64,000 nucleotides of DNA from Paragorgia papillata (Eukaryota; Cnidaria; Anthozoa; Scleralcyonacea; Coralliidae): assembly GCA_035771165.1 (NCBI GenBank), contig JAWNZC010000468.1:1082501-1146500 (forward strand). The letters run 5' to 3'. Made by a program: the position numbers and the translations under genes. A model generated the notes under the pieces. That model had not been told where the DNA came from. It worked only from the letters and a program-made list of their open reading frames with translations, and did no database searches. Positions 54,559-64,000 of this stretch are shown piece after piece. Every line of letters begins with the position of its first letter. Within the stretch, counting starts at the first letter, position 1.

Positions 54559-55900
54559 CAGGGGCGGATCCAGGAATTTTCATACGTTAGTCAAAATTTT
54601 AGTTGTCAACACTCAGGGGGAGGGTTGTATGATTCATCATAATAATGCCCCCCCCCTAAAAAAAAGCGGCTGTTTCGCCCCATATCAGGGCTCATCAGCA
54701 TGTCTAGGAACACATAGCTAATACCATAATATAATTATGACAAACTCGTGATTCCGACATGCAATTTTGGCAGCCTGGCAGGTTATGATCGTATTACACC
54801 AGACCATGCTGTCGGTCTATTGATAGCCTAATAAAATAGACTAAATACAAATATACAATGCCACTTATTTTGTTTGGTGAATAAATATATAGAATAATCG
54901 ATACCTAAGTCGAAATTTTTAGCAGATATTAATTGATATAATGCTGCTTTTATGATGCATTTATATGATTTAGATATTAATAACCTTTTGACCGCAAAAA
55001 TATGCTAATTTGGGTAAATTCCATCGAGATTATTTACATATACAAGCCTAAATATTAAAATCGGTACACAGCTTGTTCTGTTAATAGACATTCTAAAACA
55101 AGACAAAATATGTTTAATTTACCTTATAGCAGTACAGGACTTGTTCTTTTGATCTCGAACACACTTCGGGATTAAAGTCTCGGCACCAAAATTTCTACTG
55201 AGGCAGAAGTTCGTGCTGTTTATCGCACTCAAAAGCTCTTCAACAGAACTCTTCGGCGAAGCGTCGATTCGCTTCATCAGATCAGCATAAATTTCTTGTA
55301 GACATTTTGATCGTTCCCGGCAAACGCGGACTGAACAGTATCGTAAATACTACAAGACATTGCTGTTTAAATTATTCTAACGTGGGACTTCGAAATGAAC
55401 CTCAGTGGCCAAGCAGCGATCAGAAAGACTGTATTCGTCAGCCCTTGAGTGTATACAGCAACAACATATCTCACGCTGCGAATCGGTCAAGATCGGAAAA
55501 AATGTGACCAATAAGAATACGAATATTTTTTGAATTAGCCAATCAGATAGCTTGTATACGAGCCCCTGATTCCTAAATCGGCCAGAACTCCCCACAGATC
55601 GGTCAAAATTGCTGATCTCCATGGAGATGAGCATACTGACCAATCAGATGGCTAGAATCTGACTCAGATCGGTCAAAACTCACGCGTAAGTCCGCTGTTC
55701 GTTGACTTGATATTACTTTTATTACAGAAACTCAGCCGCAGCATGAAACTTGATAACTGGACTACAATGGTGCCGCTGGTTGAAAATATATAACTCATCA
55801 TAACTGGACTATCATTCGAATTTTAATTAATTAACTATTTAACTCCGCAATTTTTACGTTAGTCGCGTGACTGGTTTGATGACCCCTAGATCCGCCCCTG
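54559..55900. mobile_element. 1.34-kb non-autonomous hAT-type element with 8-bp target duplication
   Basis: Ends CAGGGGCGGATCCAGG and CTAGATCCGCCCCTG are inverted repeats. CGAAAAGG is duplicated exactly at 54,551-54,558 and 55,901-55,908, as expected for hAT. No transposase is present. The ends are those of the 6.2 kb element at 36,175. The interior has GATCGGTCAAAA blocks at 55,480-55,680 and a hammerhead-like motif near its left end. Confidence 0.88.
54671..54698 (-). ncRNA. Hammerhead-ribozyme-like core (remnant)
   Basis: Minus strand: CUGAUGA, stem II GCCC-(7 nt)-GGGC, then GAAAC. All conserved core bases and the G-C pair that opens stem II are kept. For stem I, GACATG directly upstream can pair with a CATGTC block ~75 nt upstream, and for stem III, CAGCC can pair with GGCTG further upstream. 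However, the nucleotide before CATGTC and an 8-nt insertion spoil a normal cleavage site. It is likely a decayed hammerhead of a Penelope-like or retrozyme source. Confidence 0.5.
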
Positions 55901-56058
55901 CGAAAAGGTGATCGAAAATTTAGTATGTTTTTAAAACTTTTTAGATCAGCTTCAAACTCTTTATCTAATATATATATATATATATATATATCATTTTATT
56001 AAAATTAATGTTCTCAATGTAATTCTCTGTGTCAGCCTCTGTTGCTGAGGAAAGTTAT

Positions 56059-57736
56059 TTATGTGCTAGTTGAAACACGTCTATTTTTTGGACAATCAGT
56101 CCCGTTCTTGTGGCCTTTCATAGGTTGCTTGCAAACTACACAATGAGGCTTTGACCTTGCGGAGGCATTCCTTGGTTGTGTTGCAGCAACAGGTGTAGGC
56201 AGCTCTGAGACTGTAATAAAACAAATGAGACAAATTGGGTATGCAATTGCCTGTCCTTCCCTTATGACCACTGGTGATTCCAGTGGTTATGAACAATGAA
56301 CAGTGTATATACAGTATATAGTGTATATGTATGTACAGTATATTGCATGTTGTCAAAAGAGAAAACTGCAAACAATAATACACTCCAATACTATTACTAT
56401 ATCTACCATCTCTGTACTCTACCTGGTGTTGTGGGTGGGAGAAGTTCAGGACTTCTTCCCTAGATTGTTTTTCCAGCATTGTGTTCATATGTGAAGGCGT
56501 CATGTTTTTCAATTCTTGGAAGGCACTTTCAAGTTGCGTTTCTTTAATAGCTGTAACTATTGTTTGAAAAACCTCATCCACATAATCTACAATTAAAACG
56601 AAAAATTACAACAAGTGTAATGTAAGGCATTTTGGTGGCACATGTATTTGGAAGTTCATGTTTACACGAAACAAGAAAAACATTCAACAAGAATGAACTA
56701 ATAGCTTACCAAAATTTGGTTGAACTCTGATATCTCTTACTGTGCCCTCACCATTTTTGAACTTGGGGTACACAACTTTTATCTGCTGTGATCCATCTTT
56801 CTTGTTTTTTATTTTCCGATGTAAATTGTAATTGAAATGTATTGCAGCCAAAATGTGCCTAAACATAATAGCATAGGAATGTACATACCAGTATTAAACA
56901 TATAAAATACAGTAGTTATGAACCAGCATACAGGTACTGTATCTAATTTTAATGTGTTTAACAATCACATAGTAAGAAAAATTATAATACATGAAAATAC
57001 ATGTAAACACAACAAACCTGCAATACATTCCTTGAAAAGAGTAATTTATCATTTTGGGTGAAAATTGATTCAAGACTGAGTGGAAGCCTTCTAGGCAACT
57101 AGTTTGGGAAATAGGTGAGGCCTTCTGTATTGCACTGACCAGTCGAGACTTGGTGAGGTTGGTGCAAAGCTTCTCGTGTGCCACAGAACCTGCAGTATCA
57201 AAAAGATAAATACTGAAATACACTGTATCATAATTATTTCCTCTTACCTAAGAAATTTTATTAACCCTCTGCCTCCCAAAGGCTCTCTTCTTTCAATAAG
57301 CCTTTCATAAAGAACTAAAACTTATAAGCCCCTACTACTACTGTAGGAGTAAACCAAGCTAAGTCATAAATCCAGTTTCTGACTAAGGTTTAGGGGTTCT
57401 AGTTCGGTTAGCTAACCCAAAAAATCATCAGCCACATTACATGCCATTGTAAAAAAAATTTTTAAAAAAACATTTTATTATCTCGATCCAGATGCATTTG
57501 AAATTAAAGGGCATTTTGCTGGATGACATAAGTGATAATTTATAGTACAGTATGGCAGTGTACATTAAACTGTACCTTCTACTACATATTCTCTATGAGA
57601 AATGGTTGGAGCATGGGCACATCTGTTGAATAATGGATCATCTAGATTCTCATGCTTGTTCACTATGTGGCTAAGGAAAGATTTGAACTTAGCCCAAATC
57701 ACTTGACCACTGCCATCATGAGTTCCCTTACGAAAA
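56059..57736 (-). CDS. Five-exon orphan gene (multi-copy family), 5' end missing
   Basis: Minus-strand exons with good junctions: 57,736-57,576 (GSGQVIWAKFKSFLSHIVNK, DDPLFNRCAHA), 57,189-57,018 (HEKLCTNLTKSRLVSAIQKA, QTSCLEGFHSVLNQFSPKMI, FQGMYC), 56,858-56,710 (HILAAIHFNYNLHRKIKNKK and YPKFKNGEGTVRDIRVQPNF), 56,586-56,423 (YVDEVFQTIVTAIKETQLES) and 56,210-56,059, the last with a zinc-knuckle-like CVVCKQPMKGHKNGTDC. All donors read GT and acceptors AG. I know the pattern (TS.LE.FHS....F.PK...., LAA.HFN.N) as an uncharacterised family found in many copies in cnidarians and some fishes. The 5' end is cut off by the satellite at 57,737. No disabling change was noticed in what remains. Mechanism unknown. 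Confidence 0.6.
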
Positions 57737-58020
57737 AATCCTATAGGATCCTATAGGAATTCCTATAGGAATTTGTAATTCCTATAAGAACAAATTTTCC
57801 TATAGGAATTTGAATAGGAATTCCTATAGGAAAATATGCTTCCTATAGGAATTCCTATAGGATGCTATAGGAATAAATTTTCCTATAGGAATTTGAATAG
57901 GAATTCCTATAGGAAAATATGCTTCCTATAGGAATTCCTATAGGATCCTATAGGAATAAATTTTCCTATAGGAATTTGAATAGGAATCCCTATAGGAAAA
58001 TACGCTTCCTATAGGAATTA
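57737..58020. repeat. TTCCTATAGGAA palindromic satellite
   Basis: About 280 bp built from the perfect 12-bp palindrome TTCCTATAGGAA and GGATCC/GAATTC-linked variants, in a higher-order unit of ~110 bp present about 2.5 times (blocks AAATTTTCCTATAGGAATTTG and AAATATGCTTCC recur). Confidence 0.9.
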
Positions 58021-59435
58021 AAATTTATGTTGGCCAAATTACAAAATAAATATTATTAGCAAACATTTTGGTCGTTGGTCTAAAATAATTTAATTTCCAC
58101 ACAAAAAGCAGTTGAGACGCATCTGAAATTCCATATCAAGATAAAAATTGCCATTAGTTCGGTTCTTCAACCGCATTCCGCAGTATCAGACCAATGCCAT
58201 AATTCCGAATTAATATGCGAGTGTAATTTTGAAACAGAATAGCATATCAGAATTCAGAAAGAAAGGCTACAGGTAATAAAACTTCTGGCTAAACAGCGCC
58301 GTCACCAGTGCAGAGGCTCCGTCTAGCCAGTGTCGTACCCAGGCGCATGCAGCCACGAAACCGCGCAGATAGCGAGCGCGCATTGATACTTGGGATAGCG
58401 TCATTTCATTTTCGATTCTCATCTCAGCGCGCCACGTTTGAAATGAATTTGTGATGGTGTTTTGGCTTTTGAGATTCAAGCTATGGAAACTTTTGGCAAT
58501 AAAAGACTTTTTGTTTGCGAAGAGATCAGGCAGACAGTCTTCACCGAAGTAACATGTTCTTACGGAAAGATTTAACTAAAAGCCATGAAAATCCAGTTGA
58601 ACCAAGAAAGTCCTAGAAGCTTCTCTCGTACGAGGCTACGAGCAAGCCGCAAGGTAAGAGATTGAGTATTTATCGTTTGTTTTCTATTGTCCTGCTTATT
58701 GTAATGTGAAATTTTCTTTGGCTCTCGTCAAATTTCGTGTTTGATTATCCAATACAAACCATTTTATACTGAAGTTAGTGTAGTTGAAGTCAATGTTTGG
58801 TATTAAGTCATCATCTAGTCTTGAACATGGCGGTTGGAATCTCTTCTCAATTTAGTCAATTGTGGTTCCTAACAAACTCTCAAATCATTCTACATTTTTT
58901 GCCATTCTTTAGCCACCGTTGCTTTCATGATAAGGATTATCTTATGTAAAACTAAAGCATTCAGATTTTGAGGTAAAAGTTATTTGTGTTGGTGTATTTT
59001 CACTGAATCACTGACAGTCTGAATTCATCATATTTATGAAATATTAAATTGTTGGTAACAGACTAACAGTATGTTTTGTGGGTATATGTGTTTGTTTGTT
59101 TGTTTGCTTTAAATTCATTTCATATATTATTTTCGCTTGTTTTCTAGTGCATAGGGTAGAGTTACCTTGTTCAGTTGTGTTCAACCATTTAATTCAACTT
59201 GCTGTTTTATATATTGGTAAGTAAAATCCTTAAAAAAGCTTAATTCATATACTAGTAGTTTATTTATTGAGTAATGACATAATGATCTATTCCTATGTTG
59301 ATATCTCAAAGTATTAATTACAGGTCATATATTGGTCTAACTGTATGTCTCTTATATATACATGTATATACAAAGTATGAATATATATATATATTTAACA
59401 ATTAAATTATGAGCTCGAAATTTCTGAGTGAATAG
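58021..59435. other. No firm gene; possible short first exon at 58,585-58,653
   Basis: A GC-richer patch (58,300-58,480) precedes an ATG at 58,585. It opens a 23-codon frame, KIQLNQESPRSFSRTRLRAS, ending in AAG|GTAAGA. This could be a 5' exon of a host gene on the plus strand, but no following exon is recognised. The rest is AT-rich. Confidence 0.25.
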
Positions 59436-59480
59436 TTGACGAGAGTGGACAGCAATAGCAATAGTACACTAGTAAGTTTC

Positions 59481-59484
<4 letters not shown>

Positions 59485-59540
<56 letters not shown>
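59485..59540. repeat. (TA)n microsatellite
   Basis: Pure TA dinucleotides. The Penelope-like fragment starts directly at its right edge. Confidence 0.95.
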
Positions 59541-59543
<3 letters not shown>

Positions 59544-60100
59544 AACAACATAGTATACAAGGCATCTATTTCCATAAGCAACACGAACATCACTAAGCAA
59601 TACATTGGCATGACAGCAAGTACATTTAAAGAGCGATATCGTAACCATACTAAATCTTTCCAGAATAAAAAGTATTCAAATGAGACGGAACTTTCGAAAT
59701 ACATTTGGAATCTAAAAGAAAAAACCCAAAGTTTCGACATAACCTGGTCTATACTAAAACACTCAATTTCTTACACAGGAGGATCAAAAAGATGCAATTT
59801 ATGTTTGGACGAAAAACTTTTCATCATGAAGGCAGACAAACAACTCTTACTAAACAAAAGATCAGAAATAGTTTCGACGTGTCGGCACAAAAATAGATTT
59901 CGGATCAACAACCTAAACAATCAAAGGAATGCGCGCAACGTTTCGACGCCCACACCCACGCTCCAAATGAATCCGCCGGACGTTTCGACGCCCACACCCA
60001 CGCCCCAACTAACGCATTTAAGCAGCCCACTAACCGATATTTTTCAGTCGCCTGATGATCCCGTTTAGGGTGAAACCTCTGGTAGCGAAGACTTTAAGGT
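59541..60100 (+). pseudogene. Penelope-like element GIY-YIG endonuclease (5'-truncated)
   Basis: The open frame to 60,068 encodes the endonuclease domain of a Penelope-like retroelement: VYKASISIS (GIY strand), KQYIGMTASTFKERYRNH (YIG motif with the Arg and His that follow), SKYIWNLKEK, a CNLCLDEKLFIMKADKQLLL block with the paired Cys, and NKRSEIVSTCRHKNRFR. The C-terminal tail is Thr/Pro-rich with a repeated VSTPTPT. The reverse transcriptase that should precede it is absent: the copy begins at the (TA)n run, so the Tyr/Ile repeats at the frame's start are not part of the protein. The frame ends inside a hammerhead-like fold. Confidence 0.85.
60048..60088 (+). ncRNA. Hammerhead-ribozyme-like motif at the end of the Penelope-like ORF
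   Basis: Stem I: TCGC (60,048-60,051) pairs with GCGA (60,085-60,088). Core CUGAUGA at 60,052-60,058. Stem II is CCC-GTTTA-GGG with a U-U mismatch at its base. GAAA at 60,072-60,075. Stem III is ACC-TCT-GGT. The predicted cleavage follows A60,084 (GUA). Short stem III and loops are typical of the hammerheads known in Penelope-like elements. The mismatch at the first stem II pair, usually G-C, may weaken it. The motif overlaps the stop codon of the endonuclease frame. Confidence 0.65.
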
Positions 60101-60182
60101 AAAACTATACTTTATACTTTGTATTTTGCTCTATCTATATATGGTATTGAGCACTCTCTAACATTTCGTGAACCAAATCTCA

Positions 60183-60294
<112 letters not shown>

Positions 60295-60340
60295 AAATGG
60301 AGGTAGAACGACTCAACAAATTTGATTAGGCATATTTATT

Positions 60341-60379
60341 ACTATTTAGTTTCGTACCACGAGATGTGGCACTCTTCAG
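60341..60379 (-). ncRNA. Hammerhead-ribozyme-like motif, minus strand
   Basis: Minus strand: CUGAAGA, stem II GUGCCAC-AUCUC-GUGGUAC (7 bp, one G-U), GAAA, stem III ACU-AAAU-AGU, then A as the possible cleavage nucleotide. Position 7 of the core is variable in hammerheads, so CUGAAGA is allowed. Stem I is poor: the bases flanking the core pair weakly here. The ~92-bp segment between two TA runs is probably a terminal piece of a Penelope-like element in the opposite orientation to the one at 59,541. Confidence 0.55.
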
Positions 60380-60399
60380 TGAATATATATATATATGCA

Positions 60400-61214
60400 T
60401 GCTAAAAACACAGATCACACATCTGGATATTTTAGAAAGTTAACCAGTTTGATTAATAAGACAAACTGATATAATACTAATAATATTCATTTGGTATAAT
60501 TTTAGTGATTTTAGTGATATACAGATACTGCATATTCCTTATACCTTACTGAACATCCCTATATTCTAATTGTCTTCAAAATTACAAGAATTCTGCTAGG
60601 AAAGTAGAATTTTCTGTCCAAATTGTTTGTTCGGTAACTGCAATCTTGTACTTAGGAGGAATGTGTGAGTATGTATGTGACCTTTGGAGGGAACATTACT
60701 CTTGCCTCTGGGAAGCTAGTCAGCTAGTTAGTAGGTCATTACTGCAGTGCTTTCCAACTCAGAAAATCGCGCGCGCGGACAATCGCGCGCGCAAATCATG
60801 CTGGGCGCGCGATTATTAGTCTGGTTATTTAAGAGGCGTTAATGTAGACCAAACAATAACAAATCAAGTATGATGTGTCAAATCAGCTTTATAGCTATTT
60901 TAGCAAGCAAGAGTTCTTTAATTTTTAAGTTAATAGTCTGGCTATTTAAGACACAAACGTATACAAAACAATAACAAATCAAGCAGAATATGTCAAATCA
61001 GCTTTACAAATTATACAGCTATTTTAGCAAGCAAATGCTAATGTAAACATTAGAGTTCTTTCATGTTCCTCATCCTGTGTATTTTGTTAATTTGCTTTGA
61101 CAGCTTTGTAATTTAAAAAGTGCGAACTGCTAAATTGAGGCTAACAATGAAGAGCAACTGAACAAGTCTATTTAATCTATGGATATATAAGGGTAGTATA
61201 ATAAAAGTTATCAG
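60400..61214. other. No gene recognised
   Basis: AT-rich, with one ~70-bp block (a motif like AAACAATAACAAATCAAG and TGTCAAATCAGCTTTA) duplicated at ~60,855 and ~60,970, and CGCGCGC-rich sequence at 60,765-60,812. Confidence 0.4.
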
Positions 61215-63250
61215 TTATTCTGAGATAGCATTTTCGGAATCACATTCTATGATTTCCTGAGGGAGTTCGTTCTCAGAATCGGAGTTGGTTTCGTCGTCGC
61301 TTGAACACTCTGACATCATTTCAACTGATGAATCATCACTGGCAGACTGAGAGGATCCCTCATCACTGGCAGACTGAGAGGATCCCTCATCATTAACTCT
61401 TCGTCTCTTCGACTTCGCTGGTTGAGCCGGTTGACCTGCTTTTCTGCGACGCTTGCTTTCGAGGTATATCTCGACTGCACTGCATCTCTTTCTTCTGTGC
61501 TCCACAAGCTGTCGTTTCCATATATGACCAAGGCCTCGTTAATGGTGTTGTGGTGCATAGAAAGACGTTTATCCGATAATATGTTTGTGACAACGCTGAA
61601 TGTTCGTTCAACGGAGGAATTTGAGCCTGAAATGCTTACGATAAGGCTAGCTAATTTGCAGAGATTCGGAAATTCTGTGCGACGATTGCACAAGACTGAC
61701 TGCCACAAAGGTTTTGCTTCAGGCAGTTTCGAGTAGTGGCTTCTAACGAAGATCTTGAAGCTTTTCCACTCCTTCAAGGCACGGGAGGTATCAAAAGATG
61801 CAAGTGACAGAGGCTCTTCAAAATGATTCGCGAGGCTCTGGATGTCTTCAATGCCAAATTCTTTATCAGAGCTCCAAAAGGCTGGGTCAAACCACTTCAT
61901 TTTGGAAAATATCTCATCATCATACGAAGCGAAACGATTCTTCAGAGTCGCAATAATAGCAGGAATTACTTTCTTCTTAATATTGCCCACCTTTTCCAAG
62001 CATCTATCCCGGTTGAAGCTATTCATTTGGAACTCGACGGTCACATACTCTCGGTTATTTTTCTTTTTTCTCTTGTGTCCTACCTTTACAAATCGGCCTT
62101 TGGCAACACCGTCCTCCATAATTTGGTATCGAGAAACACAGCTATCAAGGAACTCTCCTTCTTCTCCAATTTGGTCTTCTTTTTCACGCAGCTGCAAAAT
62201 GGTCCGGGTTACAGCCGACGAAACTTCGTATGGCATAAGAGTATCCGCCTCAAATACCATTGACGTTGGGGCAAGTTCTTCCAATAAGTCCAAATAAACG
62301 CCGACGGTGCACAAGAAGGAATATGATTGGAACTTCTTTAACAGACCACTTATCTTGGCACGTGTGTTTGCTGTCACTCCTTGCGTGTCAGCAACTGAAT
62401 TCTCGTAGGCCAGGATGTAGGCAGGCCACGTTTCAAGTAAATTCTTGAAACCTCGACGGCGATGGTTCACGAAGCGAGTACCGTGGATCTTAGGCAGTTG
62501 GTAATAATGGAATTGAAGGCTTTGGGCACATTCAGCAACTTGCGCTTTAATCTTACCAGAATTCTTCAAAAGTTGATAGTTTGTTCTATAAAATTCTTCC
62601 ACAGCTTCAAATTCTGGGATGTTCAATGACGACTTCACCGCAAGCTCGATCCGGTGGTTGGCGCAGTGGATAGTTAACAACCATGGCCGATTACGTTTCA
62701 GTTGCGTAAGAACACCACGGTATTTTCCAGTGTTGACACTAGCACCATCCGCGGTACAGCTTACAAGTCTCCCTCGGTAGGCTTCGGTTGACAATTCATA
62801 CTTCCCAGTTTCTTCGAATAAGCTGTTAATACCTTTGACGATAGCATCAGCGCTTCCACCGCCGAATTTCTCCATTTCAAGGAGACTTGCCACTATGTAC
62901 ACCGGTATGCCGTTTTTTTCAGTGCGAATTAGGACAAGTTCCTTCTCTGATTTTGTTTTGCGGGCTTGACTTCCATCGCTTAAAATTGAGAAGAAATCTG
63001 CACTGCCCAGGACGACTGCACACTTTTCCTGAACGGCTTCGGCGATGCAGTGAATGAATTCCCGTCCCGTTCTCCCATTCTCGGATCTCTCGATAAGTCG
63101 AACACCGTTGGCTTTTACACACTTTATCAACACGTTAAAATGGCGATGCGGCATTGTCGGCTCCATAGCCATTTCATACGCACATTTCATGAGCCTTCGA
63201 TAGGCATCATCTGTCGATTTTTTAAAGCTGGATGTCACTGATGTCTGAAT
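61215..63250 (-). CDS. hAT-family transposase-like protein (large exon)
   Basis: A long minus-strand exon begins after TTTTACAG (63,251). It has hAT catalytic and dimerisation blocks: FFSILSDGSQARKT (D88 of the frame from 63,238), SCTADGASVNTGKYRG (D164), IHCANHRIELAVK (Cys192/His195), a central insertion, and the hATC block SGSNSSVERTFSVVTNILSD with E544, followed by KRLSMHHNTINEALVIYGN. The DDE triad is therefore present. The 640-codon frame ends at 61,316 with a repeat DPLSLPVMRDPLSLPVM. A shift near 61,487 would instead continue to 61,215 as VEIYLESKRRRKAGQ and an acidic tail with GSSQSASDE repeated twice; that version looks like the true C-terminus. An N-terminal BED-type finger would be in an upstream exon not identified here. 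Confidence 0.82.
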
Positions 63251-64000
63251 CTGTAAAATCGATTTTTTTGTCTGTTATATAAAGCCAAACTTTTAATACT
63301 GACATTGTTATTTGTTTTAATACGTTTGCCAAGAAAATCTTTTGCGTTTTAAACTTTTAATACATTATAAAATCTTAAGTCTTACAGCAAAGAGTTAATA
63401 TGATTTTACATAAAAGTATATTAAAAGTAAAAACGTGTATTAAAATTGTGATAAGGTTTGGCACACGTGTGATTTTAGCCGTGGTCCGTTATGAAACCGA
63501 CAAACGTGTCAAATTCGCAGTCCAAAAAACTTCAAACGTAAAAAAACACGTTTTCAAACTAGCTTCTCGCAATAAATTGCAAATCCACGTGGCACGAAAA
63601 ACGGATGCGGGCGCAAGGTGTTGTTCTAATTGAGTTGTTTACGGCGTTTTTCTCAATCTTCCAGACTTTTTGTCGCCTATTTTACCTTTTTAGTTCCCGA
63701 CTTCCCGTTTCAATTTTAACAGAATACAGTATAAAAGCATCTTAAAATATATAATGTTTTTCCAAAATGAGTCTCAAACTGAAGTGTGAATAGACCTGGA
63801 ATATTAGAACTGTTTTCAACAGCTACATGTACACCAACCGACCAACGGCTAGCAACGATGCACCAAATTAAATGCAGTGAAATTGCAGTAAACCCTTCCA
63901 CTGGCACACATGAAATTAAATAGCTTGTGTAAACGGGTCTTTCAATACATGTTCTACGCAGTTTAAATACGCTACTTATAAAGTAAAATTACTCATTAAA
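63251..64000. other. No gene recognised
   Basis: AT-rich. Expected to hold an intron and 5' exon(s) of the hAT-like gene, but no BED zinc finger was found within the window. The region may be truncated by the window edge. Confidence 0.35.

Larger units (their letters stand above)
54471..55960. repeat. 42-bp perfect foldback arms interrupted by a hAT-type MITE
   Basis: AGAGTTTGAAGCTGATCTAA at 54,471 and its 42-bp exact complement ending at 55,960 flank the MITE at 54,559. They extend ~15 bp more with one mismatch. Before the insertion this was a ~150-bp hairpin with a GACCAC...GTGGTC inner stem. Confidence 0.8.

Noticed and set aside
55255..55285. CTGATGA on the minus strand with an AGCGAA/TTCGCC neighbourhood considered as a hammerhead
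   Set aside because: Stem II is not followed by GAAA at the right place.
61422..62448. Plus-strand frames of 104-151 codons
   Set aside because: They are antisense shadows of the hAT transposase exon.

Overview
The window is AT-rich, intron-containing animal DNA with almost no identifiable host gene and a very dense load of mobile elements. The evidence is typical splice junctions, several non-LTR retrotransposons, hAT, TTAA-type and Penelope-like elements, a Polinton/Maverick, and long simple repeats. The mix (Polinton with adenain-like protease, CR1-like LINE with a 2A-like peptide, P2X7-ballast-type zinc domain, orphan multi-exon families I remember mainly from cnidarians) suggests a marine invertebrate, most likely a cnidarian. 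That assignment is from memory of the families, not from any search.

Left part (1-18 kb): foldback elements and minisatellites (including a 0.6 kb CACTCT array), a decayed Ty3/gypsy pol fragment (7.7-8.6 kb), then a run of minus-strand LINEs separated by (TGAG)n/(CTCA)n arrays (9.0-16.8 kb). One LINE (12.5-16.0 kb) has a single intact 1097-codon ORF with endonuclease and reverse transcriptase. 18.3-21.3 kb holds a TTAA-flanked MITE and a broken multi-exon orphan gene.

Centre (23,820-48,600): a Polinton with ~0.5 kb terminal inverted repeats. Order: Bcl-2-like gene crossing the TIR border, two unknown ORFs, triple GRF zinc finger, LRR/transmembrane protein (minus), integrase, penton-like protein, basic virion protein, major capsid protein, adenain-like protease, and on the minus strand PolB, a small basic protein and the packaging ATPase. 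Most core genes carry frameshifts, so this copy looks dead. It has been bloated by a palindromic duplication of the capsid-gene tail (30.4-35.9 kb) holding a second type of PolB fragment, by a 2.6 kb long-TIR element with exact 8-bp target duplications, and by a 6.2 kb hAT-type element that splits the protease and itself contains a 2.7 kb TTAA element.

Right part (48.6-64 kb): an orphan exon, a broken integrase-domain (DDE) gene, a three-exon P2X7-ballast-domain gene, a second hAT-type MITE with exact 8-bp target duplications, a minus-strand five-exon orphan gene, a palindromic TTCCTATAGGAA satellite, a Penelope-like GIY-YIG endonuclease ending in a hammerhead-ribozyme-like fold, two further hammerhead-like cores, and a nearly intact hAT transposase exon.

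The most interesting points are the Bcl-2-like and LRR-membrane genes carried by the Polinton, the three hammerhead-like motifs, and the LINEs that appear to insert into and extend tetranucleotide arrays.
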